Origin: Azonexus sp.
GTDB taxonomy: Bacteria; Pseudomonadota; Gammaproteobacteria; Burkholderiales; Rhodocyclaceae
NCBI RefSeq assembly: GCF_023150235.1
Contig: NZ_JAKLLH010000004.1
Location: 78,127 to 142,126 of the forward strand
Length of the DNA stretch: 64,000 nt
Direction of reading: 5' to 3'
Shown: piece after piece, positions 38,191 through 48,357 of the stretch
How positions within the stretch are numbered: position 1 is the first letter of the stretch
Layout of the letters: the number at the start of each line of letters is the position of its first letter
Notes under the pieces: model-generated
Database searches by the model: none
What the model was told of the DNA's origin: nothing
What the model saw: the letters and a program-made list of their open reading frames with translations, nothing else
Position numbers and translations under genes: made by a program

Positions 38191-40917
38191 ATGCATACGC
38201 TGCCCGACCCGCTCCCCGATCCGCGCTGGCAAGCCGCGCTCGACCTCAGCCGCTACCTCAAGCAAACCCTCTCCGCCCGCCCGGAACTGATCCCCGAACT
38301 CGCCGCCAGCTGGCTGCACCCACTCTCCGACGACCTGCTGCTGGCGCCGCTGCGCCGTCATTTCGCCGACGACAACGAGGTCAAGAGCGCGCTGCGCCGG
38401 GTCCGCCAGCGAGCGATGGCGCATATCGCGCTGCGCGACCTGTGCGGTCTGGCGCCCTTGTCCGAAGTGGTCGAAAGCATGACCTTGCTCGCCGACCTGA
38501 CGACCAATTTCGCGCTCGACTACTACCACCGGCAACTAGTCGAGACCCACGGCGAACCGCTGGACCGCAACGGCCGGCCACAACGTCTGCTGGTGATCGG
38601 CATGGGCAAGCTCGGCGGCCGCGAACTGAACGTCTCGTCCGACGTCGACTACATCTTCGTTTACCCGGAAGAAGGCGACACCACCGGCGTCGAAGGCCGG
38701 CGCAGCATCGAGAATTTCGACTTCTTCACCCGCCTCGGCAAGCGCGTGATCCAGGCGCTCGGCGACCTCACCGCCGACGGCCAGGTTTTCCGCGTCGACA
38801 TGCGCCTGCGCCCCAACGGCGACTCTGGCCCTCTGGTCTGCTCGCTCGATTCGCTGGAAAACTACTTCGTCAGCCAGGGCCGCGAATGGGAACGCTATGC
38901 CTGGATCAAGGCGCGGGTGATGAATGCCGGCGCCAATGCCGAAGGCGCCGCACTCGGCGAATGGATGGAAGCCTTGCGGCGGATTTCGCGCCCCTTCGTT
39001 TTCCGCAAGTACCTCGATTTCGGCGCGATCAACGCGATGCGCGACCTGCACGCACAAATCCGCCGCGAAGTCGCGCGCAAGGACAAGGCCGACCACATCA
39101 AGCTCGGCCCCGGCGGCATCCGCGAAATCGAGTTCATGGCCCAGGTTTTCCAGCTGATCCGCGGCGGCCGCGACCCCGGCCTGCAGATCCGCCCGACCCT
39201 GTCGGTGCTGCAGCGCCTGGTCGAGCGCCAGCTGATTCCGGCCGACACCGAGCAGGAACTGCGCGCCGCCTACGTTTTCCTGCGCCGCCTCGAACACCGC
39301 CTACAATATGTCGAGGACAAACAGACCCACATGCTGCCGGGCGACGCCGGTGACCGTGAACGCATCGCGGCAAACATGGGCTTTGCCGACTGGGACGCCC
39401 TGCTGGCCGAGCTCAACGCGCACCGCGCCCGGGTCAGCCAGCACTTTGAGGCGGTTTTCTCCGACCCCGAGGGCGGCGAACATCCTCTGACCGGCGTCTG
39501 GCTCGGCCAGTGCGACGACGACAGCGCGCTGGAAGCCCTCGGCAACCTCGGCTACCGCCGCCCGCAGGAGGCGCTCGCCCGCCTCGCCGACCTGCGCGCC
39601 GCCAACCGCTACCAGCAACTGCCGGCAAGCAACCGCAGCCGCCTCGATGCGGTCGGGCCACGCCTGCTCGAAGCCGCCGCCCATACCCCGGCCCCGGAAA
39701 CCACGCTCGCCCGCGCCCTCAGCTTCCTCGAAGGGATCGCCCGCCGTGGCGCCTACCTCGCGCTGCTGCAGCAATATCCGCTGGCGCTGCGCCGCGTCGC
39801 CGACATGGTCGGCGCCTCCAGCTGGGCGGCCGAATACCTCAACCGTTACCCGCTGCTGCTCGACGAACTGCTCGACCCGCGCCTCTACGAGATGGCAACC
39901 GACTGGGCCGGCTTCAGCGACAGCCTGCGCCGGGTGCTGGCCGACCACGCCGGCGACACCGAGCGCGAAATGGACATCCTGCGCGAGATGCATCACGCCC
40001 AGGTCTTCCGCCTGCTGGCGCAGGACATCGCCGGACTGCAGAGCATCGAAAAACTCTCCGACCACCTCAGCGAACTGGCCGACACCCTGCTCCGCGAAAC
40101 CCTGCCTTTATGCTGGTCGACCGTGAAAAAGCGGCACTGTGCAACCCCGCGCTTTGCCATCGTCGGCTACGGCAAGCTCGGCGGCAAGGAACTCGGCTAC
40201 GCTTCCGACCTCGACCTGGTTTACCTCTACGACGACGACGACGCGGACGCGCCGGAGAACTACACCCGGCTGGCCCAGCGGCTCAACACCTGGCTGTCGA
40301 GCCAAACCTCGGCCGGCATCCTGTTCGAGACCGACCTGCGCCTGCGCCCCAACGGCGACGCCGGCCTGCTCGCGGTCTCGCTCTCGTCGTTCCGCGACTA
40401 CCAGCGCAACAACGCCTGGGTCTGGGAACACCAGGCGCTGACCCGCGCCCGTTTCTGTGCCGGCGACCCGGCCCTGGGCGACGCCTTCGAGGCAGTGCGG
40501 ATCGAAATCCTCCGCCGCGAGCGCGACCTGACTGCGCTCAAGCAGGAAGTCCTCGGCATGCGCCAGAAAATGCTCGACGCGCACGCCTCGAACAGCGACA
40601 CCGAGTTCGACCTGAAGCACGACAGCGGCGGCATCATCGACGTCGAATTCATCGTCCAGTATCTGGTCCTCGGCCACGCCCGCCAGCACCCGGAACTGGT
40701 CGGCAACCTCGGCAACATCGCGCTCTTGCGCATTGCCGGCGAGCTCGGCCTGATCGACCGCGAGCTGGCCGCCGCCAGCGGCGACGCCTACCGCGAGTAC
40801 CGCCGCCTGCAACACGCCAAGCGCCTCTCGGCGACGCCCAAGAGCCGCGTCGCCCGCGAGGGTATCGAAAAGCACATTGCCACGGTCAACCGCCTGTGGC
40901 AGACCGTTTTTGCCTGA
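38191..40917 (+). CDS. glnE: Glutamine synthetase adenylyltransferase / adenylyl-removing enzyme
   Basis: A 908-residue two-domain enzyme that adenylylates and de-adenylylates glutamine synthetase under control of PII. Each half carries the nucleotidyltransferase signature: GMGKLGGRELNVSSDVD in the N-terminal (removing) half and GYGKLGGKELGYASDLD in the C-terminal (adding) half. The ATG at 38191 (MHTLPDPL) fits family N-termini; the open frame upstream lies in the yhdP promoter area. The stretch between the halves codes WSTVKK with a copy of GTCGACCGTG. Confidence 0.93.
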   Translation: MHTLPDPLPDPRWQAALDLSRYLKQTLSARPELIPELAASWLHPLSDDLLLAPLRRHFADDNEVKSALRRVRQRAMAHIALRDLCGLAPLSEVVESMTLLADLTTNFALDYYHRQLVETHGEPLDRNGRPQRLLVIGMGKLGGRELNVSSDVDYIFVYPEEGDTTGVEGRRSIENFDFFTRLGKRVIQALGDLTADGQVFRVDMRLRPNGDSGPLVCSLDSLENYFVSQGREWERYAWIKARVMNAGANAEGAALGEWMEALRRISRPFVFRKYLDFGAINAMRDLHAQIRREVARKDKADHIKLGPGGIREIEFMAQVFQLIRGGRDPGLQIRPTLSVLQRLVERQLIPADTEQELRAAYVFLRRLEHRLQYVEDKQTHMLPGDAGDRERIAANMGFADWDALLAELNAHRARVSQHFEAVFSDPEGGEHPLTGVWLGQCDDDSALEALGNLGYRRPQEALARLADLRAANRYQQLPASNRSRLDAVGPRLLEAAAHTPAPETTLARALSFLEGIARRGAYLALLQQYPLALRRVADMVGASSWAAEYLNRYPLLLDELLDPRLYEMATDWAGFSDSLRRVLADHAGDTEREMDILREMHHAQVFRLLAQDIAGLQSIEKLSDHLSELADTLLRETLPLCWSTVKKRHCATPRFAIVGYGKLGGKELGYASDLDLVYLYDDDDADAPENYTRLAQRLNTWLSSQTSAGILFETDLRLRPNGDAGLLAVSLSSFRDYQRNNAWVWEHQALTRARFCAGDPALGDAFEAVRIEILRRERDLTALKQEVLGMRQKMLDAHASNSDTEFDLKHDSGGIIDVEFIVQYLVLGHARQHPELVGNLGNIALLRIAGELGLIDRELAAASGDAYREYRRLQHAKRLSATPKSRVAREGIEKHIATVNRLWQTVFA

Positions 40918-40929
40918 GGAAACATCGCC

Positions 40930-43074
40930 ATGACTGCAACCGGTTCAAACAACAACACCGCGCACCGCTGGCGCTTTTTCAGTGCCGGCGGTTTTGACCA
41001 GGTCCGCCTCGACCGTGGCGAAGACCTCGCCTGCCTCGGCCAACTCGACCAGAAGCTGTGGGTCGCGCTGTCCTGCCCGGTCCAGGGACTGGAATTCGAC
41101 AGCCGGACGCTGGCGCTGCTCGACAGCGACAACGACGGCCATATCCGCGCCCCGGAGCTGATCGCCGCCATCGAATGGGCGGTGGCCCGCCTGAAAACCC
41201 CGGACACGCTGATCGCCGGCGGCGCCTTGCCGCTGTCGGCGATCAACGACAGCGACGAACTCGGCCAACGCCTGCTCGCCTCGGCGCGCCAGATCCTCAA
41301 TAGCCAGGGCAAGGCCGACGCCGGCCATATCGACGCCGAGGACACCGCTGACAGCGCCCGCATCTTCGCCGGTATGCCCTTCAACGGCGACGGCGTGATC
41401 GCCGCCAGCGCACTCGACGCCGACCTGACCGAGACCTTCGGCGAGATCGTCGCCAACTGCGGCAGCATCGCCGACCGCAGCGGCGAACCCGGCATCGACC
41501 AGGCCACGCTCGACCGCTTCTTTGCCGATGCCGCCGCACTCGCTGCCTGGCGCCACGCGCCCGATGCCGAGCCGGCACTGCGCCCGCTCGCCGACCCGGC
41601 TGCCTGCAGCGCCGCCTACGCCGCCTTCGTCGCGGTGCGCGACAAGGTCGACGACTTCTTCACTCGTTGCCGGCTCGCCGCCTTCGACCCGCGCGCCGGG
41701 CAGTTGATGAACGGCAGCGAGGACGAACTGCGCGCCCTCGCCGCACGCAACCTGGCCGAGGCCGGCGATGCGGTCGCCGCCTTGCCGCTGGCGCTGGTCG
41801 AAAAAGGCGCGGCGCTGCCCTTGACCGCAGGCCTCAACCCGGCCTGGGCCGCCGCCATCGCCACCCTGCGCGACGCGGCCGTGACCCCGCTGCTCGGCGC
41901 CCGCGAACAACTCTCCGACGCCGAATGGCAGCAACTGCGCGGGCAACTCGCCGCCTATGGCGAATGGCTCGCCGCCAAGCCAGTATCGGCGCTGGAAACG
42001 CTGGCCCCGGAACGCCTCGACACGCTGCTTGCCAGCGACCACGCCGCCCGCCTGGCTGCGCTGATCGCCCGTGACGCGGCGCTGGCTGGCGAAGCCGAAG
42101 CGATTGCCGACGTCGACCGGCTGGTCCGCTATACCCGCGACCTGGCGCAATTGGCCAACAACTTCGCCGCCTTCACCGACTTCTACACCCGCCGCGACCG
42201 CGCCGTGTTCCAGGCCGGCACCCTCTACCTCGACGGCCGCAGCTGCGAACTCACGGTCAAGGTTCTCGACGCCGGCAAGCACGCCGCACTGGCCGGGCTC
42301 TCCGGCGTCTATCTCGCCTACTGCGACTGCGTCCGCGGCGGCGACAAGATGACCGTCGCTGCCGCCTTCACTGCCGGCGATTCCGACCAGCTGATGGTCG
42401 GCCGCAACGGCGTCTTCTACGACCGCGACGGCCGTGACTGGGATGCGAGCATCGTCAAGATCGTCGAGCACCCGATCAGCATCCGCCAGGCCTTCTGGTC
42501 GCCGTACAAGAAGATCGTGCGGCTGGTCGCCGAACAGGCCCAGAAACTCGCCTCGGCCCGTGCCAAGGCCGCCGACGACCTCGCCGCCAACGCCGTCGCC
42601 GATGCCGGCAAGAAAGTGGAGAGCGGCGCCAAGCCGGCCGCCCCGGCACCGACGCCGTTCGACGCCGGCAAGTTCGCCGGCATCTTCGCCGCCGTCGGGC
42701 TCGCCCTTGGCGCCATCGGCACCGCGCTGGCCTCGGTGGTTACCGGCTTCCTCGGGCTCAAGGCCTGGCAGATGCCGCTGGCGCTGGCCGGGCTGATGTT
42801 GATGATTTCCGGCCCGGCGATGGCGATGGCCTTCTTCAAGCTGCGCAACCGCAACCTCGGCCCGATCCTCGACGCCAACGGCTGGGCGGTGAATACCCGC
42901 GCCCGCATCAACCTCCCCTTCGGCACCGCGCTGACCCAGACCGCGCGCCTGCCCGACGGCGCCGAACGCGCACTATCCGACCCCTACGCCGAGAAAAAGA
43001 CGCCGTGGAAGCTCTATCTGCTGCTCGGCGCCATCGGCATGGGCCTGCTGCTCTACGTCGGGCGTAGCGTTTAA
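40930..43074 (+). CDS. Large EF-hand membrane protein of unknown function
   Basis: A 714-residue protein I cannot assign to a named family. Residues 65-76 (DSDNDGHIRAPE) form a canonical EF-hand calcium loop with ligands at positions 1, 3, 5 and the glutamate at 12; further helical, acidic segments follow to about residue 560. A Pro/Ala linker leads to about three C-terminal transmembrane helices (near 575-600, 610-635 and 690-710). No signal peptide is seen, so the EF-hand part is probably cytoplasmic. It starts 12 bases after glnE with a GAGGAA ribosome site, so it is likely co-transcribed, and is followed by a strong terminator. Confidence 0.8.
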   Translation: MTATGSNNNTAHRWRFFSAGGFDQVRLDRGEDLACLGQLDQKLWVALSCPVQGLEFDSRTLALLDSDNDGHIRAPELIAAIEWAVARLKTPDTLIAGGALPLSAINDSDELGQRLLASARQILNSQGKADAGHIDAEDTADSARIFAGMPFNGDGVIAASALDADLTETFGEIVANCGSIADRSGEPGIDQATLDRFFADAAALAAWRHAPDAEPALRPLADPAACSAAYAAFVAVRDKVDDFFTRCRLAAFDPRAGQLMNGSEDELRALAARNLAEAGDAVAALPLALVEKGAALPLTAGLNPAWAAAIATLRDAAVTPLLGAREQLSDAEWQQLRGQLAAYGEWLAAKPVSALETLAPERLDTLLASDHAARLAALIARDAALAGEAEAIADVDRLVRYTRDLAQLANNFAAFTDFYTRRDRAVFQAGTLYLDGRSCELTVKVLDAGKHAALAGLSGVYLAYCDCVRGGDKMTVAAAFTAGDSDQLMVGRNGVFYDRDGRDWDASIVKIVEHPISIRQAFWSPYKKIVRLVAEQAQKLASARAKAADDLAANAVADAGKKVESGAKPAAPAPTPFDAGKFAGIFAAVGLALGAIGTALASVVTGFLGLKAWQMPLALAGLMLMISGPAMAMAFFKLRNRNLGPILDANGWAVNTRARINLPFGTALTQTARLPDGAERALSDPYAEKKTPWKLYLLLGAIGMGLLLYVGRSV

Positions 43075-43125
43075 GTCCGGCCGGTCACCACGGTCGACCG
43101 ACGCCGGCGGCAAAAACCGCCGACA

Positions 43126-43156
43126 AAAAAGGGAAGCCGCAGCGGCTTCCCTTTTT
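43126..43156. terminator. Bidirectional terminator between convergent genes
   Basis: AAAAAGGGAAGCCGC and GCGGCTTCCCTTTTT form a 15-bp stem with a one-base centre (in practice a larger loop). It serves the EF-hand gene on the plus strand and the aminotransferase on the minus strand. A second small hairpin (GGCGG-CAAAAA-CCGCC) sits just upstream. Confidence 0.9.
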
Positions 43157-43187
43157 CATTCACCCGTCGCGGCTGCCACGGCCCGCC

Positions 43188-44351
43188 TCAACCGCCCAGC
43201 TTACGCAGCCGCTCGTGGGCGGCGAGCAGGGTCGCTTCCTGCTTGGCGAAGCAGAAGCGGACGACGCGGTCGTCGCGGCCGTCGTGGTGGAAGACCGAAA
43301 TCGGGATCACCGCAACGCCGATTTCGCGGGTCAGCCATTCGGCGAATTCGCGGTCGGGCAGATCGGAAATCCGCCGGTAGCCGGCGAGCTGGAAATAAGT
43401 GCCGCGACAGGGCAGCAGCTCGAACGGCGTCTCGGCCAGCAGTTGTCGGAAGAACTCGCGCTTCTGCTGGTAGAAAGCCGCCAGCCCGAGGTGGCGCGCC
43501 GGCTCCTGCATGTATTCGGCGAGCGCCAGCTGCGACGGGGTATGGACGGTGAACACGTTGAACTGGTGCACCTTGCGGAACTCGGCCATCAGCGCCGCCG
43601 GGCCGACGATGGTGCCGATTTTCCAGCCGGTGATGTGATAGGTCTTGCCGAAGCTCGACACCACCAGGCTGCGCGCTGCCAGCTCCGGGTCGGCGCAGAA
43701 GCTGGCGTGTTCGGCGCCGTCGAAGACGATGTGTTCATAGACCTCGTCGGCGAGCACGACGATGTCGGTGCCACGCAGCAAATTGGCCAGTTTTTGCCGG
43801 TCGACCGTGGATAACAGGCTGCCGGTCGGGTTGTGCGGCGTATTGACGATGATCATCCGCGTGCGCGGGGTGATCAGCGCCGTGACTTCGTCCCAGTCCG
43901 GCGCGTAATCGGGAAAGCGCAGGTGGGCATGCACCGCCTTGCCGCCGACGGTTTCGATCGCCGGTACGTAAGAGTCATAGACCGGGTCGAAGACGATCAC
44001 CTCGTCGTCGGGCCGGACCAGCGCGGCAATCGCGGTGAACAAGGCCTGGGTCGCGCCGGCGGTGACGGTGATTTCGCTGTCGACATCGTAGCGGGCGCCG
44101 TACAGCGCCTCGATCTTGGCCGCGACGGCGGTGCGCAGCTCGGGCATGCCGGCCAGCGGTGCGTACTGGTTGCGGCCGGCGAGCATGTGGCGATGCACGG
44201 CGTCGAACAGCGCCGGCTCGGCCTGGAAATCGGGAAAGCCCTGCGACAGGTTCACCGCGCCGCAATCGGCGGCGAGCTTGGACATCACGGTGAAAATGGT
44301 CGTTTCCATCGTCGCCAGATGCGGTCGCGAAACAAAGTTCAATGTCTTCAT
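43188..44351 (-). CDS. ybdL: Methionine aminotransferase-like PLP enzyme (YbdL type)
   Basis: A 387-residue fold-type I aminotransferase. VNLSQGFPDFQ near the N-terminus, NTPHNPTGSLL, and the PLP lysine motif SSFGKTYHITGWKIG match the YbdL/kynurenine aminotransferase group, which prefers methionine and aromatic amino acids. Residues LSTVDRQ are encoded by a copy of the recurrent GTCGACCGTG motif. It is a single gene; the next gene upstream on this strand, a YaiI protein, ends 60 bases before its start. Confidence 0.88.
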   Translation of the reverse strand: MKTLNFVSRPHLATMETTIFTVMSKLAADCGAVNLSQGFPDFQAEPALFDAVHRHMLAGRNQYAPLAGMPELRTAVAAKIEALYGARYDVDSEITVTAGATQALFTAIAALVRPDDEVIVFDPVYDSYVPAIETVGGKAVHAHLRFPDYAPDWDEVTALITPRTRMIIVNTPHNPTGSLLSTVDRQKLANLLRGTDIVVLADEVYEHIVFDGAEHASFCADPELAARSLVVSSFGKTYHITGWKIGTIVGPAALMAEFRKVHQFNVFTVHTPSQLALAEYMQEPARHLGLAAFYQQKREFFRQLLAETPFELLPCRGTYFQLAGYRRISDLPDREFAEWLTREIGVAVIPISVFHHDGRDDRVVRFCFAKQEATLLAAHERLRKLGG

Positions 44352-44411
44352 GTCGGTAGTGGTGCCTCGAAAATCAACCCTGAATATACTGCGCGGTGCG
44401 TCATGGCGATA

Positions 44412-44870
44412 TCAGGAGCGGATTGGCCTGATTTTGACCAGCAAACGATCCAGCTGATTGGCGAACGCCTGCTTGTCCGCCGTTGACAGTGCCGAAGGCC
44501 CTCCTGTGTCAACACCGCTGTTACGCAGGCTTTCCATGAAATTGCGCATGCTCAGCCGTTCCTGGATATTGCCCTTGTCCAGTAATTCGCCGCGCGGATC
44601 GATCACCCACGCCCCTTTGGCAACAACCAGGGCCGCAAGTGGCACATCGGCGGTCACCACTACGTCACCCGCTGCAGCCTCTTGCACGATGCGCTGATCG
44701 GCCACGTCGAAGCCGGAAGGGACCTGTAAAGCCTTGATCCACGGTGAAGGCGGAACACGCAACATCTGATTGGCAATCAGCGTCAGTTCAATCCCGGTAC
44801 GGTTGGCGACTCGATAGAGAATTTCCTTGATCGCCACCGGGCAGGCGTCAGCATCCACCCATATCTTCAT
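44412..44870 (-). CDS. YaiI/YqxD family protein (DUF188)
   Basis: A 152-residue protein of the PIN-like DUF188 family. The N-terminus [17 protein letters not shown] is the family signature, and [13 protein letters not shown] and [19 protein letters not shown] follow. PIN-like folds suggest a nuclease, but no activity is established for the family. Confidence 0.9.
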   Translation of the reverse strand: MKIWVDADACPVAIKEILYRVANRTGIELTLIANQMLRVPPSPWIKALQVPSGFDVADQRIVQEAAAGDVVVTADVPLAALVVAKGAWVIDPRGELLDKGNIQERLSMRNFMESLRNSGVDTGGPSALSTADKQAFANQLDRLLVKIRPIRS

Positions 44871-45274
44871 CGCTTTTTCCCTGTGAGCTGGCCTGTATTT
44901 TCGATACCGCCATGGTAACTTCTCTGAAACTGCTGGAGGATTTGATGTGGATCAGACGTCTGGCGGTCAGAAAACAGCCGGTGTATGTCAAGTGATGGGG
45001 AGTCGTCTACGGTCGAGTGATGCCGCCATGCACCTGCCGATTTTTCGGCCCGGCCTTGTTACTTGCGCCAGGGCAGCCGAACTAAAAAGACTGATGGAAG
45101 ATGTCGTGTGACCACCAGGCGGCATATTGCAGAAGAGATGAAGTGTTGGTACGGATTACCCCTGTCAAACGCAATGCCGGATGTAGAGTGGTTTCGCAAT
45201 TGGGGTATGTATGCGGCTCAGTATTACATCGACCAAATTCTCTTGCAAAGTTCTTGCATGGTACGCTGAAAAGA
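44871..45274. other. About 400 bases without a recognisable gene
   Basis: This stretch lies between the YaiI gene and the tRNA-Met terminator. Short open frames here (for example 45063-45269) lack ribosome sites and plausible composition. It is less GC-rich than its surroundings. I see no RNA gene or repeat. Confidence 0.4.
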
Positions 45275-45301
45275 AAAAGCCCCGGAGGTTATCCGAGGCT
45301 A
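45275..45301 (-). terminator. Intrinsic terminator of tRNA-Met
   Basis: On the minus strand, AGCC-CGGA pairs with TCCG-GGCT (one bulge/mismatch) followed by five T, 16 bases after the tRNA 3' end. Confidence 0.75.
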
Positions 45302-45316
45302 AGTCTTTGAATCTGT

Positions 45317-45393
45317 TGGTGGTGATGGGCAGAATCGAACTGCCGACCTATGGGTTATGAATCCATCGCTCTAACCGTCTGAGCTACATCACC
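45317..45393 (-). tRNA. tRNA-Met (anticodon CAT)
   Basis: A 77-base cloverleaf on the minus strand: acceptor GGTGATG pairs with CATCACC, discriminator A and encoded CCA. The D arm has GCTCAGACGGTTAGAGC, the anticodon loop is ATTCATAAC and the T arm GTTCGATTC. A first base pair G-C and normal D arm fit an elongator methionine tRNA rather than the initiator; a lysidine-modified tRNA-Ile2 is less likely. Confidence 0.92.
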
Positions 45394-45413
45394 ACGCGAT
45401 GTCGAGGGCGCGA

Positions 45414-45442
45414 ATTATAGACAGCGGGTTTTCCTCGGTCAA
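45414..45442 (-). promoter_or_regulatory. Promoter of tRNA-Met
   Basis: On the minus strand TTGACC (45442-45437) and a perfect TATAAT (45419-45414) are 17 bases apart, ending 20 bases before the tRNA. A GC-rich discriminator follows, as expected for a stringently controlled stable-RNA promoter. Confidence 0.75.
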
Positions 45443-45459
45443 CCCTTTTTTTGCTGGAG

Positions 45460-45465
45460 TATAAT
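45460..45465 (+). promoter_or_regulatory. Perfect -10 box of a miaB promoter
   Basis: TATAAT at 45460-45465, 75 bases before the miaB ATG. At a 17-base distance the sequence is GGTCAA (45437-45442), the complement of the divergent tRNA promoter's -35, so the same six bases sit at -35 for both directions. Confidence 0.4.
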
Positions 45466-45539
45466 CGCGAACTTTCTTTGATCGTCGGTTGCCTCTGCCC
45501 GCACCTTTGATCGCAACCCGTTTTACGCGAAGTATCTCC

Positions 45540-46889
45540 ATGCCCAAGAAACTATTCATCCGCACTTTCGGGTGCCAGATGAACGAGTACGATTCGGACA
45601 AGATGGCCGATGTGCTCAATGCCGCCGAAGGCGTCGTCAAGACCGACAATCCTGAAGAGGCCGACATCATTCTGTTCAATACCTGCTCGGTGCGCGAAAA
45701 GGCGCAGGAGAAGGTGTTCCACGATCTCGGCCGGGTCAAGCACCTGAAGCAGAAGAATCCGAACCTGGTGATTGGCGTCGGTGGTTGCGTCGCCAGCCAG
45801 GAAGGGGATGCCATCGTTTCGCGGGCGCCGTATGTCGACGTGGTGTTTGGGCCGCAGACGCTGCACCGCCTGCCGCAGCTAATCGCCGAGCGCAAGGAAA
45901 AGGGCAAGGCGGCGGTCGACGTCTCCTTCCCCGAGATCGAGAAATTCGATGCGATGCCGCCGTCCGAGGTTAAAGGCGCCTCGGCCTTCGTCTCGATCAT
46001 GGAAGGCTGCTCCAAGTTCTGCACCTTCTGCATCGTTCCTTACACCCGCGGCGGCGAAGTGTCGCGCCCGTTCAACGATGTCCTGACCGAGGTTGCCGAC
46101 CTGGCGGCCAACGGCGTCGGCGAAGTGACGCTGCTCGGCCAGAATGTGAACGCCTACCGCGGCGACATGGAAGGCACCGACGAGAAGGCCGACCTGGCGC
46201 TGCTGATCGAGTACATCGCCGAAGTGCCGGGGATCGAACGCATCCGCTACACCACCTCGCACCCGCGCGAAATGACCCAGCGCCTGTTCGATACCTATCT
46301 CAAGGTGCCGAAGCTGGTTTCGCATCTGCACCTGCCGGTGCAGGCTGGCTCCGACCGCGTGCTGGCGGCAATGAAGCGCGGCTACACCGCGCTCGAATAC
46401 AAGTCGATCATCCGCAAGCTGCGCGCGGCGCGACCGGATATTTCCCTGTCGTCGGACTTCATCGTCGGCTTCCCCGGCGAGACCGACGATGATTTTGAAA
46501 AGACGATGAAGCTGATCGACGAGGTCGGTTTCGACACCTCGTTCTCCTTCATCTACAGTCCGCGTCCCGGCACGCCGGCGCTGGAACTGGACGACAACAC
46601 CCCGCCCGAGGTCAAGTCGGCGCGCCTGACCCGCCTGCAAAAGCGGATCGAGGAACAGGCGCAGGTGATCAGCCAGGCGATGGTCGGCAGCATCCAGCGG
46701 GTGCTGGTCGAAGGCTTGTCGAAAAAGGACGCCAACGAACTCGCCGGCCGCACCGACAACAACCGAGTGGTCAATTTCGTGGGCGGGTCTGCCAACAGCG
46801 CGCGCCTGATCAACACCTTCGTCGACGTCCGCATCACATCGGCGCTGGCGCACAGTCTGCGAGGCGAAATTGTCATCCGCGAAGACTAA
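45540..46889 (+). CDS. miaB: tRNA-2-methylthio-N6-dimethylallyladenosine synthase
   Basis: A 449-residue radical SAM methylthiotransferase that adds a methylthio group to i6A37 in tRNAs reading UNN codons. The radical SAM cysteines are C157, C161 and C164 (CSKFCTFC); the N-terminal domain cysteines that hold the second cluster are in [20 protein letters not shown] and [11 protein letters not shown], and a TRAM domain ends the protein. The ATG at 45540 starts the conserved [13 protein letters not shown]. It leads the cluster miaB-phoH-ybeY-corC-lnt. Confidence 0.96.
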   Translation: MPKKLFIRTFGCQMNEYDSDKMADVLNAAEGVVKTDNPEEADIILFNTCSVREKAQEKVFHDLGRVKHLKQKNPNLVIGVGGCVASQEGDAIVSRAPYVDVVFGPQTLHRLPQLIAERKEKGKAAVDVSFPEIEKFDAMPPSEVKGASAFVSIMEGCSKFCTFCIVPYTRGGEVSRPFNDVLTEVADLAANGVGEVTLLGQNVNAYRGDMEGTDEKADLALLIEYIAEVPGIERIRYTTSHPREMTQRLFDTYLKVPKLVSHLHLPVQAGSDRVLAAMKRGYTALEYKSIIRKLRAARPDISLSSDFIVGFPGETDDDFEKTMKLIDEVGFDTSFSFIYSPRPGTPALELDDNTPPEVKSARLTRLQKRIEEQAQVISQAMVGSIQRVLVEGLSKKDANELAGRTDNNRVVNFVGGSANSARLINTFVDVRITSALAHSLRGEIVIRED

Positions 46890-47886
46890 GGCCGCCAAGC
46901 CGCAGGCCGGCACCCGCCCGGCCCCGAAATCGAAGCCGGTCGAGATCGCTCTCGCGCCGGTCGACAACATCCTGCTCGCCAACCTGTGCGGGCCGCTCGA
47001 TGAAAATATCCGGCAGATCGAAACCGGCTTCGACGTGATCATCCGCCGCCGCAACGAGCGCTTCTCGGTTTTGGGCGAAAAAGCCCAGTTGACCGTGGAT
47101 GCGCTGCGCCACTTTTACGCCCTGGCGCAAACCCCGCTGAGCATCGACGAAATCCAGCTTGGCCTGATCGAGCTGCTCAACGCCCCGGTACGCCGCATCG
47201 CCAGCCCTAGCGGCGTCAGCGACGGGCCGCAACTGGTCACTCGCAAGGCCGAACTGCACGGCCGCACGCCGCGCCAGGTCGAGTACCTCAAGCATATCCA
47301 GGAACACGACATCACCTTCGGCATCGGCCCGGCCGGCACCGGCAAGACCTATCTCGCCGTCGCCAGCGCCGTCGACGCCTTCGAGCGCGACCTGGTCCAG
47401 CGCATCATCCTGACCCGGCCGGCAGTCGAAGCCGGCGAACGCCTCGGCTTCCTGCCCGGCGACCTGACGCAGAAGATCGACCCGTATCTCCGCCCGCTTT
47501 ACGATGCGCTCTACGACCTGATGGGCGCCGACCGCGTCGCCAAGCTCTACGAAAAACGCGCCATCGAGATCGCACCGCTGGCCTTCATGCGCGGCCGCAC
47601 GCTCAACCACGCCTTCATCATCCTCGACGAAGCGCAGAACACCACGCCCGAGCAGATGAAGATGTTCCTCACCCGCATCGGCATCGGCGCCAAGGCCGTG
47701 GTCACCGGCGACATCACCCAGATCGACCTGCCCAAGGGCCAGAAAAGCGGCCTCAAGGAAGCCATCGAGGTGCTCTCCGACGTGCGTGGCATCGCCTTTA
47801 CCCAATTCAAGAAGGAAGATGTGGTGCGCCACCCACTGGTTGCCCGCATCGTCGACGCCTATGAAAAACGCCAGCAAGCGGCTTAA
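46870..47886 (+). CDS. ybeZ: PhoH-family ATPase (YbeZ)
   Basis: A 338-residue PhoH-like protein. The P-loop is in [15 protein letters not shown], Walker B in [16 protein letters not shown], and [21 protein letters not shown] follows as sensor region. The N-terminal KH-like part suggests RNA binding. YbeZ works with YbeY in rRNA maturation. The TTG at 46870 overlaps miaB by 20 bases; the first ~25 residues are Lys/Pro/Ala-rich, so a later start is possible. Confidence 0.9.
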   Translation: MSSAKTKAAKPQAGTRPAPKSKPVEIALAPVDNILLANLCGPLDENIRQIETGFDVIIRRRNERFSVLGEKAQLTVDALRHFYALAQTPLSIDEIQLGLIELLNAPVRRIASPSGVSDGPQLVTRKAELHGRTPRQVEYLKHIQEHDITFGIGPAGTGKTYLAVASAVDAFERDLVQRIILTRPAVEAGERLGFLPGDLTQKIDPYLRPLYDALYDLMGADRVAKLYEKRAIEIAPLAFMRGRTLNHAFIILDEAQNTTPEQMKMFLTRIGIGAKAVVTGDITQIDLPKGQKSGLKEAIEVLSDVRGIAFTQFKKEDVVRHPLVARIVDAYEKRQQAA

Positions 47887-48322
47887 CCTGTCCGTGCAAT
47901 ATGCCTGTAACCGCGAGGGCCTACCCTTGCGGACCGATTTCGTGCGCTGGGCGCGCGCGGCGCTGGAAGGCGGCGGCCAGGTAACCATCCGCCTGGTCGA
48001 TGCCGACGAAGGCCAGGAACTCAACCGCGAGTACCGGAGCAAGGATTACGCGACCAACGTGCTCTCCTTTCCCTACGAATACGAGCCGGTAATCATGGGC
48101 GACCTGGTCATCTGCCCGAGCGTCGTCGCCCGCGAAGCCACGGAGCAAAACAAGCCGCCGGAGGCGCATTACGCGCATCTGACGGTGCATGGTATGCTGC
48201 ATTTGCAGGGCTGGGACCACGAGGAAGACGCCGAAGCGGAAGCGATGGAAGCGGAAGAAACACGCATCCTGGCAACCCTGGGCTACCCCGACCCCTATGC
48301 CGCCGACAAGCAGGATGCCTGA
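47861..48322 (+). CDS. ybeY: rRNA maturation endonuclease YbeY
   Basis: A 153-residue zinc endoribonuclease for 16S rRNA 3' processing and ribosome quality control. The motif [11 protein letters not shown] holds the three metal-binding histidines, preceded by NVLSFP. The ATG at 47861 lies within the last 26 bases of ybeZ in another frame, so the two are coupled. Confidence 0.94.
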   Translation: MKNASKRLNLSVQYACNREGLPLRTDFVRWARAALEGGGQVTIRLVDADEGQELNREYRSKDYATNVLSFPYEYEPVIMGDLVICPSVVAREATEQNKPPEAHYAHLTVHGMLHLQGWDHEEDAEAEAMEAEETRILATLGYPDPYAADKQDA

Positions 48323-48357
48323 GCCCCGCACCCGACCTTTCATTTTCCGCCCCCCTC

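Noticed and set aside
45063-45310. Short open frames between the YaiI gene and tRNA-Met
   Set aside because: No ribosome site, unlikely composition, and they run into the tRNA terminator.
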